Shown here: piece by piece, positions 11,398-23,276 of the stretch
Position numbering within the stretch: position 1 is the first letter of the stretch
How the letters are laid out: every line of letters starts with the position of its first letter
From: Gyromitra esculenta
Lineage: Eukaryota; Ascomycota; Pezizomycetes; Pezizales; Discinaceae
Length of the DNA: 64,000 nucleotides
Direction of reading: 5' to 3'
Assembly (NCBI GenBank): GCA_038503075.1
Contig: JBCAML010000010.1
Coordinates: forward strand, 248,001-312,000
Notes under the pieces: model-generated
What the model was told of the DNA's origin: nothing
Databases searched by the model: none
The model's input: only the letters and a program-made list of their open reading frames with translations
Translations under genes and position numbers: made by a program

Positions 11398-11952
11398 TGA
11401 GGGAGCGCTGGTGTAATAATGAGGTTTGAACACCGTGTTCTTTTTGGCTGGATGGACAGGTTCTACTTGATTTTGGCGCTGTGTTGTATTTTTGCTTACG
11501 TTTTCTATGATGTGTACGGAACATATAAATCCATATCGCGTCCTAAGATCGCCTAGTGGGCTTCACTAGCGCGGGCTGATACTTGGGTCAATAATCTTAT
11601 CCCTGTTATACAATATACTACTTCTAGAAGAGTAGAGCAATACTTCTATACGGAGTCAGTGTTGATTCACACTAGAATGCTCCAGGATAGATAAATTATA
11701 GAAACCGAAACTACCCAAATCAAACTAAACGGTACAAATCACAAGTTGAACAACCCCTAAAAATTCAAGTGAACAACAACTCTATCAACATATCCACAAT
11801 AAACACTCTACTCAAGTCATCCTTGCCCTAGCTACCTATCATCTTGAAATCCCCACCACTCTATAAAATCGAACCCATATCCCACCCATATCCCGCCCCA
11901 TCAGCCTTCTAACCAATCTACCACCAACCGCCTCTAATCCCCACAGTCAGCC
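11398..11952. other. Intergenic region
   Basis: The spacer between MED20 and the next ORF. The last 200 bases are C/A- and pyrimidine-rich, as expected of a fungal promoter or 5' leader. No gene or repeat was recognised. Confidence 0.5.
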
Positions 11953-12414
11953 ATGCCACTATTCAACCTCGCCATCCCCTACCTCCGTCCCGAAACCCCC
12001 CAAACCCCCATCCTCAAACCCAAGTCCTTCGAGTACGACCCCTCCGACACCTCAGACCTACTGTATCTCTCACCACTCCGTCTTCCATCCCCTTCCCTAT
12101 ATTTCCCTCCAAACTTCCTCTCCACGCATCCTTCGCTCCGCCACACGGCTCGTAGTGGGCTCTTTTATCCACGACGGTCTAATTCAGTAGACGGAGTTCG
12201 GTGTGACCTTCATTTTGATGAGGTGATTAGGGAGTGGCGGTCTATCCCGCGTTTGGAGGTGGCTAATGCTGAAGGGAGGAGGGTTGGGAGGAGGGAGAGA
12301 TTTAAGAGGAGGGCGAAAGAGTTTATTGGGATGTTTAAATTTGCGAGGAAGGGTAAGGGTAGTAAGGAGTCTGTGATTCTGAGGAAGGCGAAGACGTGGA
12401 GTGGGAGGGAGTAG
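11953..12414 (+). CDS. Hypothetical basic protein, 153 aa
   Basis: Single open frame without introns, preceded by a long C/T- and A-rich leader and an ATG in context CAGCCATGCC. The N-terminal half is Pro/Ser-rich (YDPSDTSDLLYLSPLRLPSP). The middle has a hydrophobic/acidic patch (VRCDLHFDEVIREWRSIPRL), and the C-terminus is strongly basic (RRERFKRRAKEFIGMFKFAR, then GKGSK). No signal peptide or membrane segment was seen. I do not recognise a family. It could be a small nuclear or RNA-associated protein, but only its base composition and leader support it as a gene. Confidence 0.55.
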   Translation: MPLFNLAIPYLRPETPQTPILKPKSFEYDPSDTSDLLYLSPLRLPSPSLYFPPNFLSTHPSLRHTARSGLFYPRRSNSVDGVRCDLHFDEVIREWRSIPRLEVANAEGRRVGRRERFKRRAKEFIGMFKFARKGKGSKESVILRKAKTWSGRE

Positions 12415-14261
12415 GTGATATTTTCACGATCGGAGTTAGACGCTTGGGCGATCGTCTTAAGTGTTAGTAATAGATTATTTGAATATTATTCGGTGGCTGC
12501 TTTATTTGGTTTAGTGTTGATTAGTGCTAGAATATAAGATCGATTAGCAGTATGTGGATTATATATTAGATACGCATCATAGGCTGTCACTCTTATTGCG
12601 TGTGTTCTAGTTCGGCTCATAGATCGAGAAGCGAGGGTGTAACTACTTGACTAATCGAGTTCCGGTTTACAAATGCAATTGCTAAGATTAACCCACGCAG
12701 CCAGCAGGTCCACATAAAAATATGTCTAAGACGGTAACATAATCCAGGCTCATTTGAAATTGACGGGAGGGAATCTGTAGCTCTCTGTACACCGTGTCTA
12801 GCCCACCGGAAATCCATCAGTAAAGCCTGTACGTAACCACTATCCAGCCAACACAAATACTACATATAGTATTTAGTAACACGGACTTATTGGAAACCCA
12901 TATGAATTCTAACGGAACCGGATCGTTCTCCTCGGATAGCTTAGCTTGGTGTTGGAGAACAGGGCACCATCCGATCTAATCAGATCATGGACTAGATTGT
13001 GACTTTGGACCTAATCCGATAAGATCAGTGAGCTATATAGTTCCCCAAGCCCAATCACCTCCATAGAACAATTGGGATAAGCCCTCTTTATACGATAAGG
13101 CTCCAACAAGCTCTGCACGGGTGAGTCGAACCATACAAGCATTCTCATAGGTAATCACTCGACATGCTCGTAGCCTGAAGCGTTGATGTCGCCAGTAAGC
13201 CTGAGACTTGAAGATTGATCAGAAAGTGAGACTAGGTGTTTAGAAATGGAAAAGGGTTGATTGGGTCCTGTTGAAAGCCACCTAGAGCACGAGACCTCTC
13301 CACAGCCTAGCTATTCCGCCAAGACATGAAGCTTAACGTCCGCGATCCTGCCTAACAAGCCCCTCGCTCCCCAATCAAAGCGCCAACAGCGGACTGTTCT
13401 TGGAAAATAGCAAGGCGAATTAAGAGATGATCTCGACACCCAGGGTAAACGGGCGCCAGGGAGTCCATATTCGCCGGTTCATTGGCTAAATGGGGGAGAA
13501 TAAGGCAGGATATCAACGGGTCTCAGGAGCTGAAGAGAGGCTGCGCGTGAGCTTGGGATGTGACGTAAGCAGCGATAGCACAGTAAATAAATACAGGTCA
13601 CTGGGTCACTTAGGGGATCGTGAATGACTGGTTAGACGGGCGCAGGTGTTCATTGCTTATTTTCCAACACAAGACGTCTCTATCGCCTCGTTCCATCTCG
13701 CTCCACTTCTCGTCTTTCCCTCTATTCTTTTTCTTCCTGATATAATCACCAGGTCTCTCCCGGCCCCTTTCTTCTTTTTCTGGTCTTATCTCCATTTTTG
13801 CTGTACTGGACGTACGAGAACCGGCGTGAGGTTGGCAGGAGAGGAAGATTACTGCTCTATCGATAGGCAAGGCGTGGGGAGTTGCGATTGTGACGACATA
13901 CCTTTTTGTTGGGGTAGTTTCAGAGCTTGGGTTGTCGCGTTCTACCCCTTTTTTCGGGGCTTGCGGCTTTTAGGGTTTTGGACACCCTGCAGCAAGAGAG
14001 CTAGAGTACGTATGTGGCATCTTGGTTGTCTCCACGTGGAGTGAGGGCGGTGAGAGGTAGCGGTGGGTGGTTATCTATCGATACCTGTCTGCGTTCTCTC
14101 GACTTTCTTCGCTCGTTTTCTTCTGCTCAATCGAACTGTGGTTTTTTCGTCTGCTTACTGAAACCTCTAGGAAGAAACGTTTGGGAACCAATCGGGCTTG
14201 TCAGAGCTTCATTTTCGCTTATCACGGTCGCAAATCAGCAAATAGAATATCGTAGAACAAG
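12415..14261. other. Intergenic region, probably including a long 5' leader
   Basis: No supportable gene. From about 13640 to 14260 the top strand is C/T- then G/T-rich and leads into the ATG at 14262, which looks like promoter plus 5' UTR of the next gene. Frames at 13646-14044 and 14014-14493 are open only by composition. Confidence 0.5.
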
Positions 14262-15636
14262 ATGCAACCATCTCTGTTTTCAACACAATCTGGAGGAGCA
14301 ACAGGGTCAGGAACCGGGGGAAGATCTACAGCATTCGCGAGAACTCAGAGTGCGCCGGCACCAAGCTCAAATACGGGAGGTTCGTTCACTATCTTTCCTT
14401 ATTTTATTATTTTTCCCTAGTGAAACTCAACACCATACATGTAGTTTTGAGGCAAAAAAACTGTATTTCTGTTTTTGCTGCTGTTTTTCTTGATTCGATG
14501 CTCGTAGACCATTTATTTGATATTTTTCGATCGTGAACTAATAGTGAATCCGTATTACAGAAGCCGACTCATGGATCGAAGTATCTTCCCATCCAAGTGA
14601 CAGCCAATACACATCGTCTTCCGATGACCGTATCATAACCGCTGGTCTAAGAATCTCCCAAACTCGTCGAAGGCGTAGAGGAACCGCTAGACCAACCATT
14701 CGCCCACAAGAACTCGAACCTAGTTCATCATCCGAAGACGATGGGGAAGACGATGAGGAAGACGAAGATGAAGGCGAAGACATGGGATCCATGATCCACT
14801 CGATGCCCATGAGCTCAGATGACTACTCATCACCCGAAGACGAAGACGAGGAGAGCGACGACGAAGCTTCCGCTTCGGATTCAAACGGGAAAGCTAGAAC
14901 CGTATTCTCCTCATCCCACTCTTCGCAGCGTCCTAGCGTGGCATATCGTCGGCAGACGACTCCTGCTGCCTCATCGGATAGCCACGCTTACGCTGGATAC
15001 AACGCGTTCGCACCTAACCATGCAGCTGACCATGACGCAGCTCTTCGGGCTTCTCTGTCAACCCTTCTGAGCTGTGCTGCTGCAGCAAGAGGATTACCGA
15101 AGTCGAGCCAGAGCCAGATGTTATCAAACAGCCAATCTCAACAGCAAGGTGGAAGAGTAGCTGTCGACACCCTAACACTTGTCCGTGAGAGTGGCGAACC
15201 AAGTAGTCCCACCAACCCAGCAGCAAAAGGTCGAAGTTTCTCCATCACCTCTACTTCCACTACCACATCCCGATCACCATCATCCGAGCAGCTCGCCAAG
15301 AAAAATGAGAAGAAGTTAGATAAGAGACGTGGGAAATCATCATCCTCGAAATCAAAACGAAGATCTCGATCTCAAACACGTGAGAATAGCGAGGAGGGCG
15401 AAATGAGTTTGTCGAATATTTCATACATGACTTTGGCCATCTCCGCGGGTGCGATCGTTGTCTTAAGCGCTATTACTTTTTCGGCTGGATATGCTCTAGG
15501 CAAGGAAGTTGGGAAGGGCGAGGGTGGATTATTGAGTAGTGTAAGCCGGAGCGCGGAGGGCGGGAAAGCTGTCGTTAAAGGCACGAGTAGGAGCATTGGA
15601 ATGGGAACTCGGTTTACTAGTATTGCCGCTTTCTAA
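14262..15636 (+). CDS. Single-pass membrane protein with LIR-like motif, conserved fungal type
   Basis: Two exons, 14262-14379 and 14561-15636, give 397 residues. The 181-nt intron runs GTTCGT...TACAG. The N-terminus is Ser/Thr/Gly-rich (MQPSLFSTQSGG). Residues 42-47 read DSWIEV, an acidic residue followed by W-x-x-V, the core of an Atg8-interacting motif. A basic run (TRRRRRG), a long acidic/serine tract, and a Lys/Arg/Ser-rich segment before residue 320 follow. One transmembrane helix is evident at about 329-351 (YMTLAISAGAIVVLSAITFS), followed by GYALGKEVGK and a 40-residue tail. The topology is a large cytosolic N-domain with a C-terminal anchor. I recall similar starts in other filamentous fungi but know no assigned name. 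A role as organelle tether or autophagy receptor is inference only. Confidence 0.78.
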
Positions 15637-18600
15637 GGAAGTAGTGGATATGGGTTTCTGGGAATGTTTTATTACTATAAAAGGCAAATCTTAGTGTGGG
15701 GTTGGGTTTGGACGCATGGTGGGTTGGGCTGGGGGCCGGAACACTAGGGTGGGAGTGGTATGGGTTTTTTTTTCTATCTTTCCTCCTACGCTTTTTCATG
15801 GTGGTGTACGAGTTTTCTTTGTTTCCTTTTTTTTTACTATGCTAATTTGGCTCGGTTATGATGTATCTTTATTCCGCGATGCTGGGAAGGACCTATGTTA
15901 CGATACTTACGGGTTAGTTTGATTTTTTGGCTTGAGCATTGCGTTTTGGATCATGACGATGGTTGTTTTTGTTTTTGTTTTTTTGCTCCGGGATGGGAGC
16001 GAGATGTTAACGTAAGTTAATTTGAATAAACGTGGAATTTTCTTATATTTCTATGGCTAGTTTGGTGAATCTAGAATTAGCGGGAACTAAGCGAAAATCG
16101 ATTTTTTGAGGCTTAAAGTACCTTCTACTCCAAATTACTATACTAGCAATTATTGTCCATAGGCGAGAAGGTTAAATACCACTCGAATCCCCGCTTAAAG
16201 ACACATCTAGAGCTGAAAAACTAGATGCTTTTAACCAGACTGACCGCAGTGCCAGCTGAGAAAAATAGATGGCTGCCGTACTCTACTCCGGGTATCATAG
16301 CCTTCTTGAGCAAATTAAAGTCCACAGCTATATAGTAGCTAGATTAGGCTTTTTGTGACCGGTGGAGCGAAGTGATTGGGAGTTTTCATGCTTTGCTGGC
16401 TTTCCTTTCCTGGTGGGTTAATTAATTTATTTTTGCTGTGCGTTGCACAGTAGTTGTTGATCGGGAATTAGTAACGGATTGTATTCTATCATGGAATATC
16501 ACTCGGAGGGCAACGCATGCGCAGCTTGCAGGGCGATTATTTATTTATTTATTTATTTATTCAATAGGTAACATGCTCTTACAGAATTGCACGTTAAGTA
16601 TAAGTAAAGAGATGGGTTGTACTGGACATGTAAGTCGGCTGTCGGGCACTTTCTTGTATTACAGGGTATTTTATGCCAAGGGTGGTTTTGGTTGGTTATG
16701 GTGGTTGTGATGAAACTAAACAGAGTTCCTAGATGGGAGTATGGATATGTAGCTGTAGTTCGCCTTGGGATCTTATTGGCTGGGAAGTGTAGTTAAGCTG
16801 CTAGCGTGATGTGCTTCTAGACTTGCTGGCTATAGATTTTACTTGCAGGGCTGTGGCTGTGCGTGGGTCAAAGCAAATTGGCTATGATGGATTGGCTGTT
16901 GTAGGGATTCAGAAATAATAGCTCCAGTGGTAAGAAGAGAGAAAGGATCATATTTTTTTGTGACCGCTATTTTATTTTAGTTTGACCTAGTTTTTCCCTG
17001 TATGGGCGGATTTTCTTTTCAGCTTATTTTTAATAGATAGTTAGGATCTAACTCTTAGGCTCTATAATTTAGCTACAATCGGCTAGGATTTGTACTTCTA
17101 TGATATATTATTAGCTTGGTAAGACACTAGTTTTATGAAAACAAACGACCTTCCACTGAAAGATTAGTAATGATCGATATAAGAGAATAGTAACTACAGT
17201 ATGAAGAAAGGGTATGCAACTGGTACAGCGCATGTGCGGCATTCTGAAAAAAATATGCTGAAGCAATACTTGATTCCTAGCGCAAGTACGGTAGTTCTCC
17301 AGAATCAAGTTTGCATTTTCCAACATTACAGTAGCAGATTCGCCCCATTTTCTCGTACTGTAGCAGTAAGCTAGGGATTCTTGAATAGATAGTTTTTATA
17401 TGTGAGTGTGTACACCTTCTTTAACTGGGCAAGAGACGGGAATTTATCATGATGTTGGCTCAATGTCGTCGCTATACCCCTCACAGTGTTCTACTAGGTC
17501 CCGATGGGATTGGTAGTAACTGAATATTGCAAATAGGGTGACCCATAAATTACCCGGGCAGTCTCTCCGACCGAATGGATGGTGGCTGGTTAGTTTTTTT
17601 GTGGGGAAATTCTGCTTGGGGAAGGTTGTAGCAAAGAAATTGGTGGTATAGTACGTAATGTCCAAATCTTCTTCCTTTGCGTTAACTCTTTAGGTGAATA
17701 CTCTATAATTTTCTAGTGGTTTGTGGGCCTCTATGTGTACATGTAAGTTACGATATTTAAACTAAAACGGTCAAGTACCATAAGTTGGCGTAATTTACGT
17801 TATTTTTACAACACTACTGCCAACTAACAGTTGTAAAAAGAGTCCAGTGGAGTAACCATAAGTTTATACTTATGCTACGTCTTCATATGTTCTTGCGAGA
17901 TTAAAGATCTGCAACTATTACTCGATACAGCGTTAAACTCGAGTGATAATATATGCAGCAATTCTCACCTCAAGCCTCTACAAGCGAAGTAAATGCATCA
18001 GTAAATGCATCATTTCCCCACCTGTTATTTTGTGTGGGTAAGTCGTCTGTAAAAGCATCAGTAAAGTCGTTGGTAAATGTGTATATTTTCACCTGATTTC
18101 GATGTGGGAAAGTCGTTGGTAAATGTATATATTTCTACATTTTCCATGTGGGAAAACGTATCATGTTTGCTGTGGAGATATATATATATGGGAAATGCAT
18201 CAGGAAATGTGTATTTAGGGAAAACGGTGACTTTCCTGATCGACGACTTTCCCAGGATTTTTTTTCAAAATAAAAATAAAAATAAAAGTTGGTCCCATGA
18301 GTTGAACCTATGCTATCCAGCTAGTATATTAACCTATTTACAATATAGGCAAGCCAGCTTTCTTGCCACCTACACTATCTATTTGATAATCTGTCCCCAA
18401 ATTCTCATAACTTGACTCAAGAAATGCCAAAATAAGTGACTTTTTGACGACCTTTCCCTATGACTTTACCCCTTACGACTTTGCCAACGACTTTGCACAC
18501 GACTTTCCCCACGACTTTGCCAACGGCTTTGCACACGACTTTCCCTACGGCTTTCCCTACGGCTTTCCCCCTTACGACTCTACAAACGACTTTACAATTG

Positions 18601-19108
18601 TAAAGTCGTCTGTAAATGCATCGTGTGATGCATTTACACAAAACACCCCTTGTTAATGCATCATTTTGTGTCATTTCCCACTTCATTTATATGGGTAGAT
18701 CGCTGAATGATGCATTTCCACCCCTTGTCGAGAGCCCTATTCATCCATTGTTGTTGTTATTTGCTCACTAGGTACATTCAACCCGCTGGCTATGTTACTC
18801 CCTATTCACTCATTCATTCATCTAGTATGGAGGTGTGTTCGAATTCGAATGACGCCTCCATTTCTATTCAAGGAGCCATATAATTTTTATCGAAGTTGGG
18901 TTTGCAATAGCCCTATTTAGTATTTTCTCCTTAGGCGAACCTTCGCTTCAGAGCTCCAATTATATATATACTCACTAACGGAACCTTAACCGTCACAAAT
19001 AGTACCCTAGAAATTTTTTTCAGACTTACTATTCGCATACTTCGTTATTTAGTTAGTTCCCAGGCCCAACAGCTAGGCTTCCCCAAAAAAAACTATCCAC
19101 GATCAACA
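15637..19108. other. Gene-free region
   Basis: 3.5 kb with no supportable gene. It has T-rich tracts just after the preceding stop, an ATTT microsatellite at about 16540-16560, and a large repeat structure at 17985-18740 (separate entry). The remaining small open frames have no recognisable sequence. Confidence 0.55.
17985..18740. repeat. 12-nt minisatellite and large imperfect foldback
   Basis: On the top strand the left part (about 17988-18260) repeats GTAAATGCATCA and AAGTCGTTGGTAAATG. The right part (about 18440-18735) carries their complements. At 18446-18585 the complement forms a tandem array of about ten 12-nt units, on the minus strand GGGAAAGTCGTG with variants. Two perfect small palindromes follow: 18586-18609 (ACGACTTTACAA plus its complement) and 18611-18638 (TGTAAATGCATC, 4-nt loop). 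Open frames on both strands through the array are a by-product of the period being divisible by three. Confidence 0.75.
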
Positions 19109-19975
19109 ATGTCTCTTATTGCGCTCCCTATGGAGCTTGCCATGATGATCGCGGAATATATCTCAACTCCTCTTGATCTGAAAAATTTCACGGAAGCCTT
19201 ACCCCACCTCGATAACCTCCTTCTTCCAATCCTTCAAGCCTCTGTCCAAAAACACTATGAAGAGCCCGCTCTTTCCTGGGCGGCATTCCGCGGATATACC
19301 AGCTTGGTTAAACGATTGTTGGATCACGGAGTCGATATCGATACCAAGACCCGAAGCTGTGAATATTCACGCTACGGAGCCATGACGGGGTACCCGTGGG
19401 ATTTCACCGCACTCCACAAAGCAGCCATAAGTGGGAAACTCGACGTGGTGAAAATACTTCTAGAGTATGGGTGCGATCGAAACGCCCAAGTAATAAGCGA
19501 CATATATTTTCAATGCAATGGGACCGCCCTCCATTGCGCTGCATTCTACAAACAAGAATCAGTTGTCCGTTTTCTTCTCGATACAGGAGCCGACCCAAAC
19601 CATCGCAACGAACACGGCCAAACGGCGCTCCACCTGGCTGTAGGGTATTTCAAACAGTCAGAGTGTGGCTATGATATAGCCAGTCTACTTCTCGAAAGAG
19701 GCGCAGATGCCAATGCTCGGGGCTCGGATAAGCGGACTGCGCTTCATATGACTGTTATTAAACACGCTGCGAAAACCTCTGCCTCTACTATCAAATTTTG
19801 TGCGCTCCTGCTGCAAGCCAAGATTGAGATCAACGCTCAAGATAGATGGGGGAAAACAGCTCTTCATTATGCTAAGATAGAATGCGGCTTCGATGAAGTC
19901 GTCGAATTCTTGATAGAAAAAGGAGCCGATGTATCTGTTAAAGATTGCGATGGGTTGACACCGTTTGAGATGTAG
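19109..19975 (+). CDS. F-box-like/ankyrin repeat protein, 288 aa
   Basis: Single-exon gene. The N-terminal 40 residues look like a fungal F-box-type motif (LIALPMELAMMIAEYISTPL, then DLKNFTEALPHLDNLLLP), followed directly by about six ankyrin repeats from residue 50 on (ALSWAAFRGYTSLVKRLLDH, TALHKAAISGKLDVVKILLE, TALHCAAFYKQESVVRFLLD and others). The last repeat ends DCDGLTPFEM and the stop. Proteins of this layout may act as substrate adaptors for SCF ubiquitin ligases, but the F-box call rests on a short match. Unlike the NLR at 4842-8664, its repeats are well diverged at the DNA level, so it is not a fragment of that gene. The start is the ATG in CAACAATGTC. Confidence 0.8.
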   Translation: MSLIALPMELAMMIAEYISTPLDLKNFTEALPHLDNLLLPILQASVQKHYEEPALSWAAFRGYTSLVKRLLDHGVDIDTKTRSCEYSRYGAMTGYPWDFTALHKAAISGKLDVVKILLEYGCDRNAQVISDIYFQCNGTALHCAAFYKQESVVRFLLDTGADPNHRNEHGQTALHLAVGYFKQSECGYDIASLLLERGADANARGSDKRTALHMTVIKHAAKTSASTIKFCALLLQAKIEINAQDRWGKTALHYAKIECGFDEVVEFLIEKGADVSVKDCDGLTPFEM

Positions 19976-21494
19976 TTTTATGCTTATAGTCGGGATGAAG
20001 GTATTAGAAGGGTTATATGCCGTTCAACGCCGCTGGGATATTATCGTATGGTGAGAGGATGGGATGCGATCGCATTCGCTGAGTTCTTGTTTCTTTGAAA
20101 TTTTGTCAGTGATAGGCTTGCCTTCTCTTAATTTGTATTGCTTTCTTTCTTATTTTCATATATTATGCCATGGTATTTCCGCTGTGAAATCACCTTGGTC
20201 CTTGTATTGCGACGATGATGTTTATAGACAAGACTGCATGTACTGCTGTAATAGTTGGACACGGTTTTATCCATCTCGACTCACCGTGCTGTAATATATG
20301 GGACGGACGAGTTCGATTGCTTTGTTCTCTGTAGGCTGGCAGCTAATCCCCCCATGTTAAGAAGCCTCTCTAACACGCTGGCTCTATAATTATTTTTTTT
20401 GTACCTTCAATGGTGTGATTGGAGTTGTCTTGGAAAAATAATAATAATTATGGGGAATTTAATCGCGATAAGGACTGCGCATGCACATGCACATGCACAG
20501 ATAGACAGACTACCCTATGGTGAACGGGCATTATCTAGATAGATAGATGGCGAAACCGTTGAAGGCTATTTCTCGAGAATTACTTATTGCGGTCTGAGAA
20601 CCCTAGTGTATCGATATCGAAACTAATTGATCTAAACTGCGCATGCTGTCTAACATGCAGGACACAGTCGCAGCTAGCAGGACGCTAAGAATCTAGAGAG
20701 CTTCGTGTGGGATACTCTATATGCTAGTATATGTAGCTAAACATTTCAATGAGTCTAGTAATAAATCTATTTCTGTAGTGGAAAAAAACAACCTGGGTGG
20801 AGGAGAAGGGTCTGAGCTGATGTTGTTAAACTCCTGGGCAGCGGTTATCGATACCCTAGAACGGCTTGGAGACATAGTCTGGGCCACTTCCTTGCGTGCT
20901 CTGGAGTAGAATGTAGTAATTTATGCGCTAGCTGCAGTCGGCACAGTAGGAACGTGGCGTTATGCAAGGGCGGTACTACACTAACTCTATCTCGAAATCG
21001 CAGGCCACACAGCTGAAAAACACAATACTCATAACGGATATTCATCATTCCTATTCGTGATTTCTATTTACAAAGATTCGCCAACGAAGCTGCAAGTAGT
21101 AGCCCCTTCCGCGAAGTAAGACCATCCAAATGGGCTTTACATCAGTTGACAGAGAAAAGAAAGGAGAGAAACAAATGGACAAGAATTAGACCACCAACAG
21201 AACAAACAAAACTTTTAAAAAAAGATATCGTAGTAGGAATAGAGATTACTCGTACAAATCGAGACTCCTTTTTTTTTCTGCCCCCAGTAAGTATGGAACA
21301 CCCACAAGCCAATATTGCCCACAGCACAAACGCATCACACTCAAGATAGCCCCCAGTAGTAGTAGTAATTAAGTAATAGTATCTCCCATTTGCTCATCAA
21401 GGGCTCACTCATTCATTATCGTAGCTCAGCCAACCCAAGTTTGCTCTGCTCCATCCTATCCCATCCATCCCTTGGGGTATTATCATGCAGTTTT
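19976..21494. other. Intergenic region
   Basis: No supportable gene. There are small simple repeats at 20480-20500 (CATGCA) and 20535-20550 (GATA). The last 100 bases before 21495 are the 3' flank of the minus-strand NSR1 gene. Confidence 0.5.
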
Positions 21495-23276
21495 CTAATC
21501 GAAGCGCTTCTTCTGCCCCTGGAAGTCGCCAAAGCCACCACGGTTTCTTGAGGCACCACCGCGACCACCACGGTCACCGCCACGACCACCGCGGAATCCA
21601 CCACCACGGCCACCGCGGTCACCACCTCCACGACCACCACGGAATCCGCCACCGCGACCACCACCGCGACCACCACGGTCACCGCCACGTCCGCCACCAG
21701 AAGAGGGATCACGGGGAGTGGAGAAGTCAGTGCGGATAGCGCGGCCGGCAATATGGGCACCGTTCATCTCCTCGACAGCCTTGCGGGAGGAGTCAATGCT
21801 GTCATATTGAATGTAGCCGAAACCCTTGCGGTTACCGGTATCACTGCGATGAGTTAGCATGGATTTGGGCATTCTGCTAAGTATGGGGAAGCGATGCTTA
21901 CGGGTCAGTAGGGAGACGCAGCCCAATGATGTTACCGAAGGACTCGAACTCAGCCTGAAGAGTTGCCTCATCGGCGTCGAAGCTCAAGTTGGCAACGAAG
22001 ACGGTGTCAGACTCGGGTGACTTCTGGTCACCATAGGTCTTGGCGCGATCCTGGCGAGGAGCGGGCTCAGGGCGGGGAGTGGAGTAATCGATGTTAAGGG
22101 AACGGCCATCAAGTTCCTTTCCGTTCATGGCGTCAAGAGCGGCTTTGGCAGAAGAAGCATCTTCGTACTCAACATATCCGAAACTGCTCAAAAAATTAGA
22201 TCAATGGAAATATACAAGGAGGAAGCAGGATTTACCCCTTAGAGCGACCAGTGCCACGATCGGTGACAATACGAACAGCAGAGATAGTACCGAAGGACTC
22301 GAATTCGGACCTCAGCCAGTCCTCGTCGATGTTCCATGACAAAGAGCCGACAAACAGGTTCTTGGGGTTCTCGTCACCACCAGCGGAGGCAGCGGGCTTC
22401 TCGGTCTTGGCTTTCTTAGCCGAGGCAGCGGGTTCGGCATCGGCCTTGCGCTTCTTGGAGTCGGATTCCTCGGAGTCGGAGTCCGATGAGGAGTCGGAGT
22501 CGGAATCGGAGTCGGAGTCAGATCCAGCAGCCTTCTTAGTCTTGGGCTTTTCGTCAGACTCAGAGTCAGAGTCAGATGAATCGGAATCGGAATCGGAATC
22601 AGAGGAATCGGAATCAGAGGAATCGGACTGGGAAAGACTTTAGGATAAAACCCAAGACACAAAATATAACAATTTAGAATCATACCTCTTCGGTTTTCTT
22701 AGCGACCTCTTTCTTGCCGTTGGCGGCAGGAGCAACCTTCTTGGTAGCAGGCTTCTCGTCATCAGACTCAGACTCAGAAGAGTCGGAATCGGAGCTATCT
22801 TCCTTCGTGGCCGGGGCATCCTTCATGGAAGCATCGGAATCAGAATCGCTGTCGGAGTCAGAATCAGACTCCGCCTTCTTGGCAACCTTCTTGGGCTCAG
22901 GCTTCTTAGCGTCAGCCTTCTTGGGTTCGGGCTTCTTCGCATCGGCCTTCTTAGTGTTAGCCTTCTGGGGAGTGGGCTTTTTGGTCTCGGCCTCGGAGTC
23001 GGAGTCGGAGTCGGAGTCGCTGGCAGAGTCGCTATCGGAGTCGGCAGATGAACCTTCGGAATCAGACTCAGGTTCGGGAGTGGGTTCCTTCTTTTTCTTG
23101 TCGCCCTTCTTGGCACCCTTCGATTTCTCGACAGCGGCGATGGCCTTCTTTGCGATCTCCTTGGATTTCGCCTTGGGGGCCTGGGTGGTCTTGGTAACGG
23201 AGGCGGACTTGACGGTGCTCAAAGTATCCTTCTTGGTGGCCTTGCCATTGGCGGGTTTGACAGCAGATTTACCCAT
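21495..23276 (-). CDS. NSR1: Nucleolin-like protein NSR1/gar2
   Basis: Nucleolar RNA-binding protein for pre-rRNA processing and small-subunit assembly. Four exons on the minus strand: 23276-22686, 22627-22236, 22183-21902 and 21843-21495, giving 537 residues with no frame conflict. Introns are 51-58 nt. Residues 1-286 are Lys-rich with many acidic serine blocks (SDSDSDSD) and KKAEPKK-type repeats, typical of CK2-phosphorylated nucleolins. RRM1 spans about 287-363 (RNP2 LFVGSLSW, RNP1 KGFGYVEY, split by an intron). RRM2 spans about 387-462 (VFVANLSF, KGFGYIQY). A Gly/Arg-rich RGG tail at about 470-537 ends KKRFD. The order acidic/RRM/RRM/RGG matches yeast Nsr1 and fission yeast gar2. It diverges from the mL54 gene over a 795-bp shared promoter region. 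Confidence 0.93.

Noticed and set aside
13646..14493. Open frames before the membrane-protein gene
   Set aside because: Composition-driven frames in a C/T- and G/T-rich leader; they overlap the first exon in another frame and have no recognisable sequence.
18001..18060. Possible CRISPR-like repeat array
   Set aside because: No regular repeat-spacer pattern, and the genome is eukaryotic; it is a degenerate minisatellite.
18285..18400. tRNA-like segment on the minus strand (GGTTCAACTC and a CCTAT/ATAGG anticodon-like stem with a 7-nt loop)
   Set aside because: The T-stem and acceptor stem do not pair and the spacing is wrong; at most a tRNA-derived relic.
18417..18686. Repetitive Val/Gly/Lys frame on the minus strand
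   Set aside because: A by-product of the 12-nt minisatellite, whose period is divisible by three.
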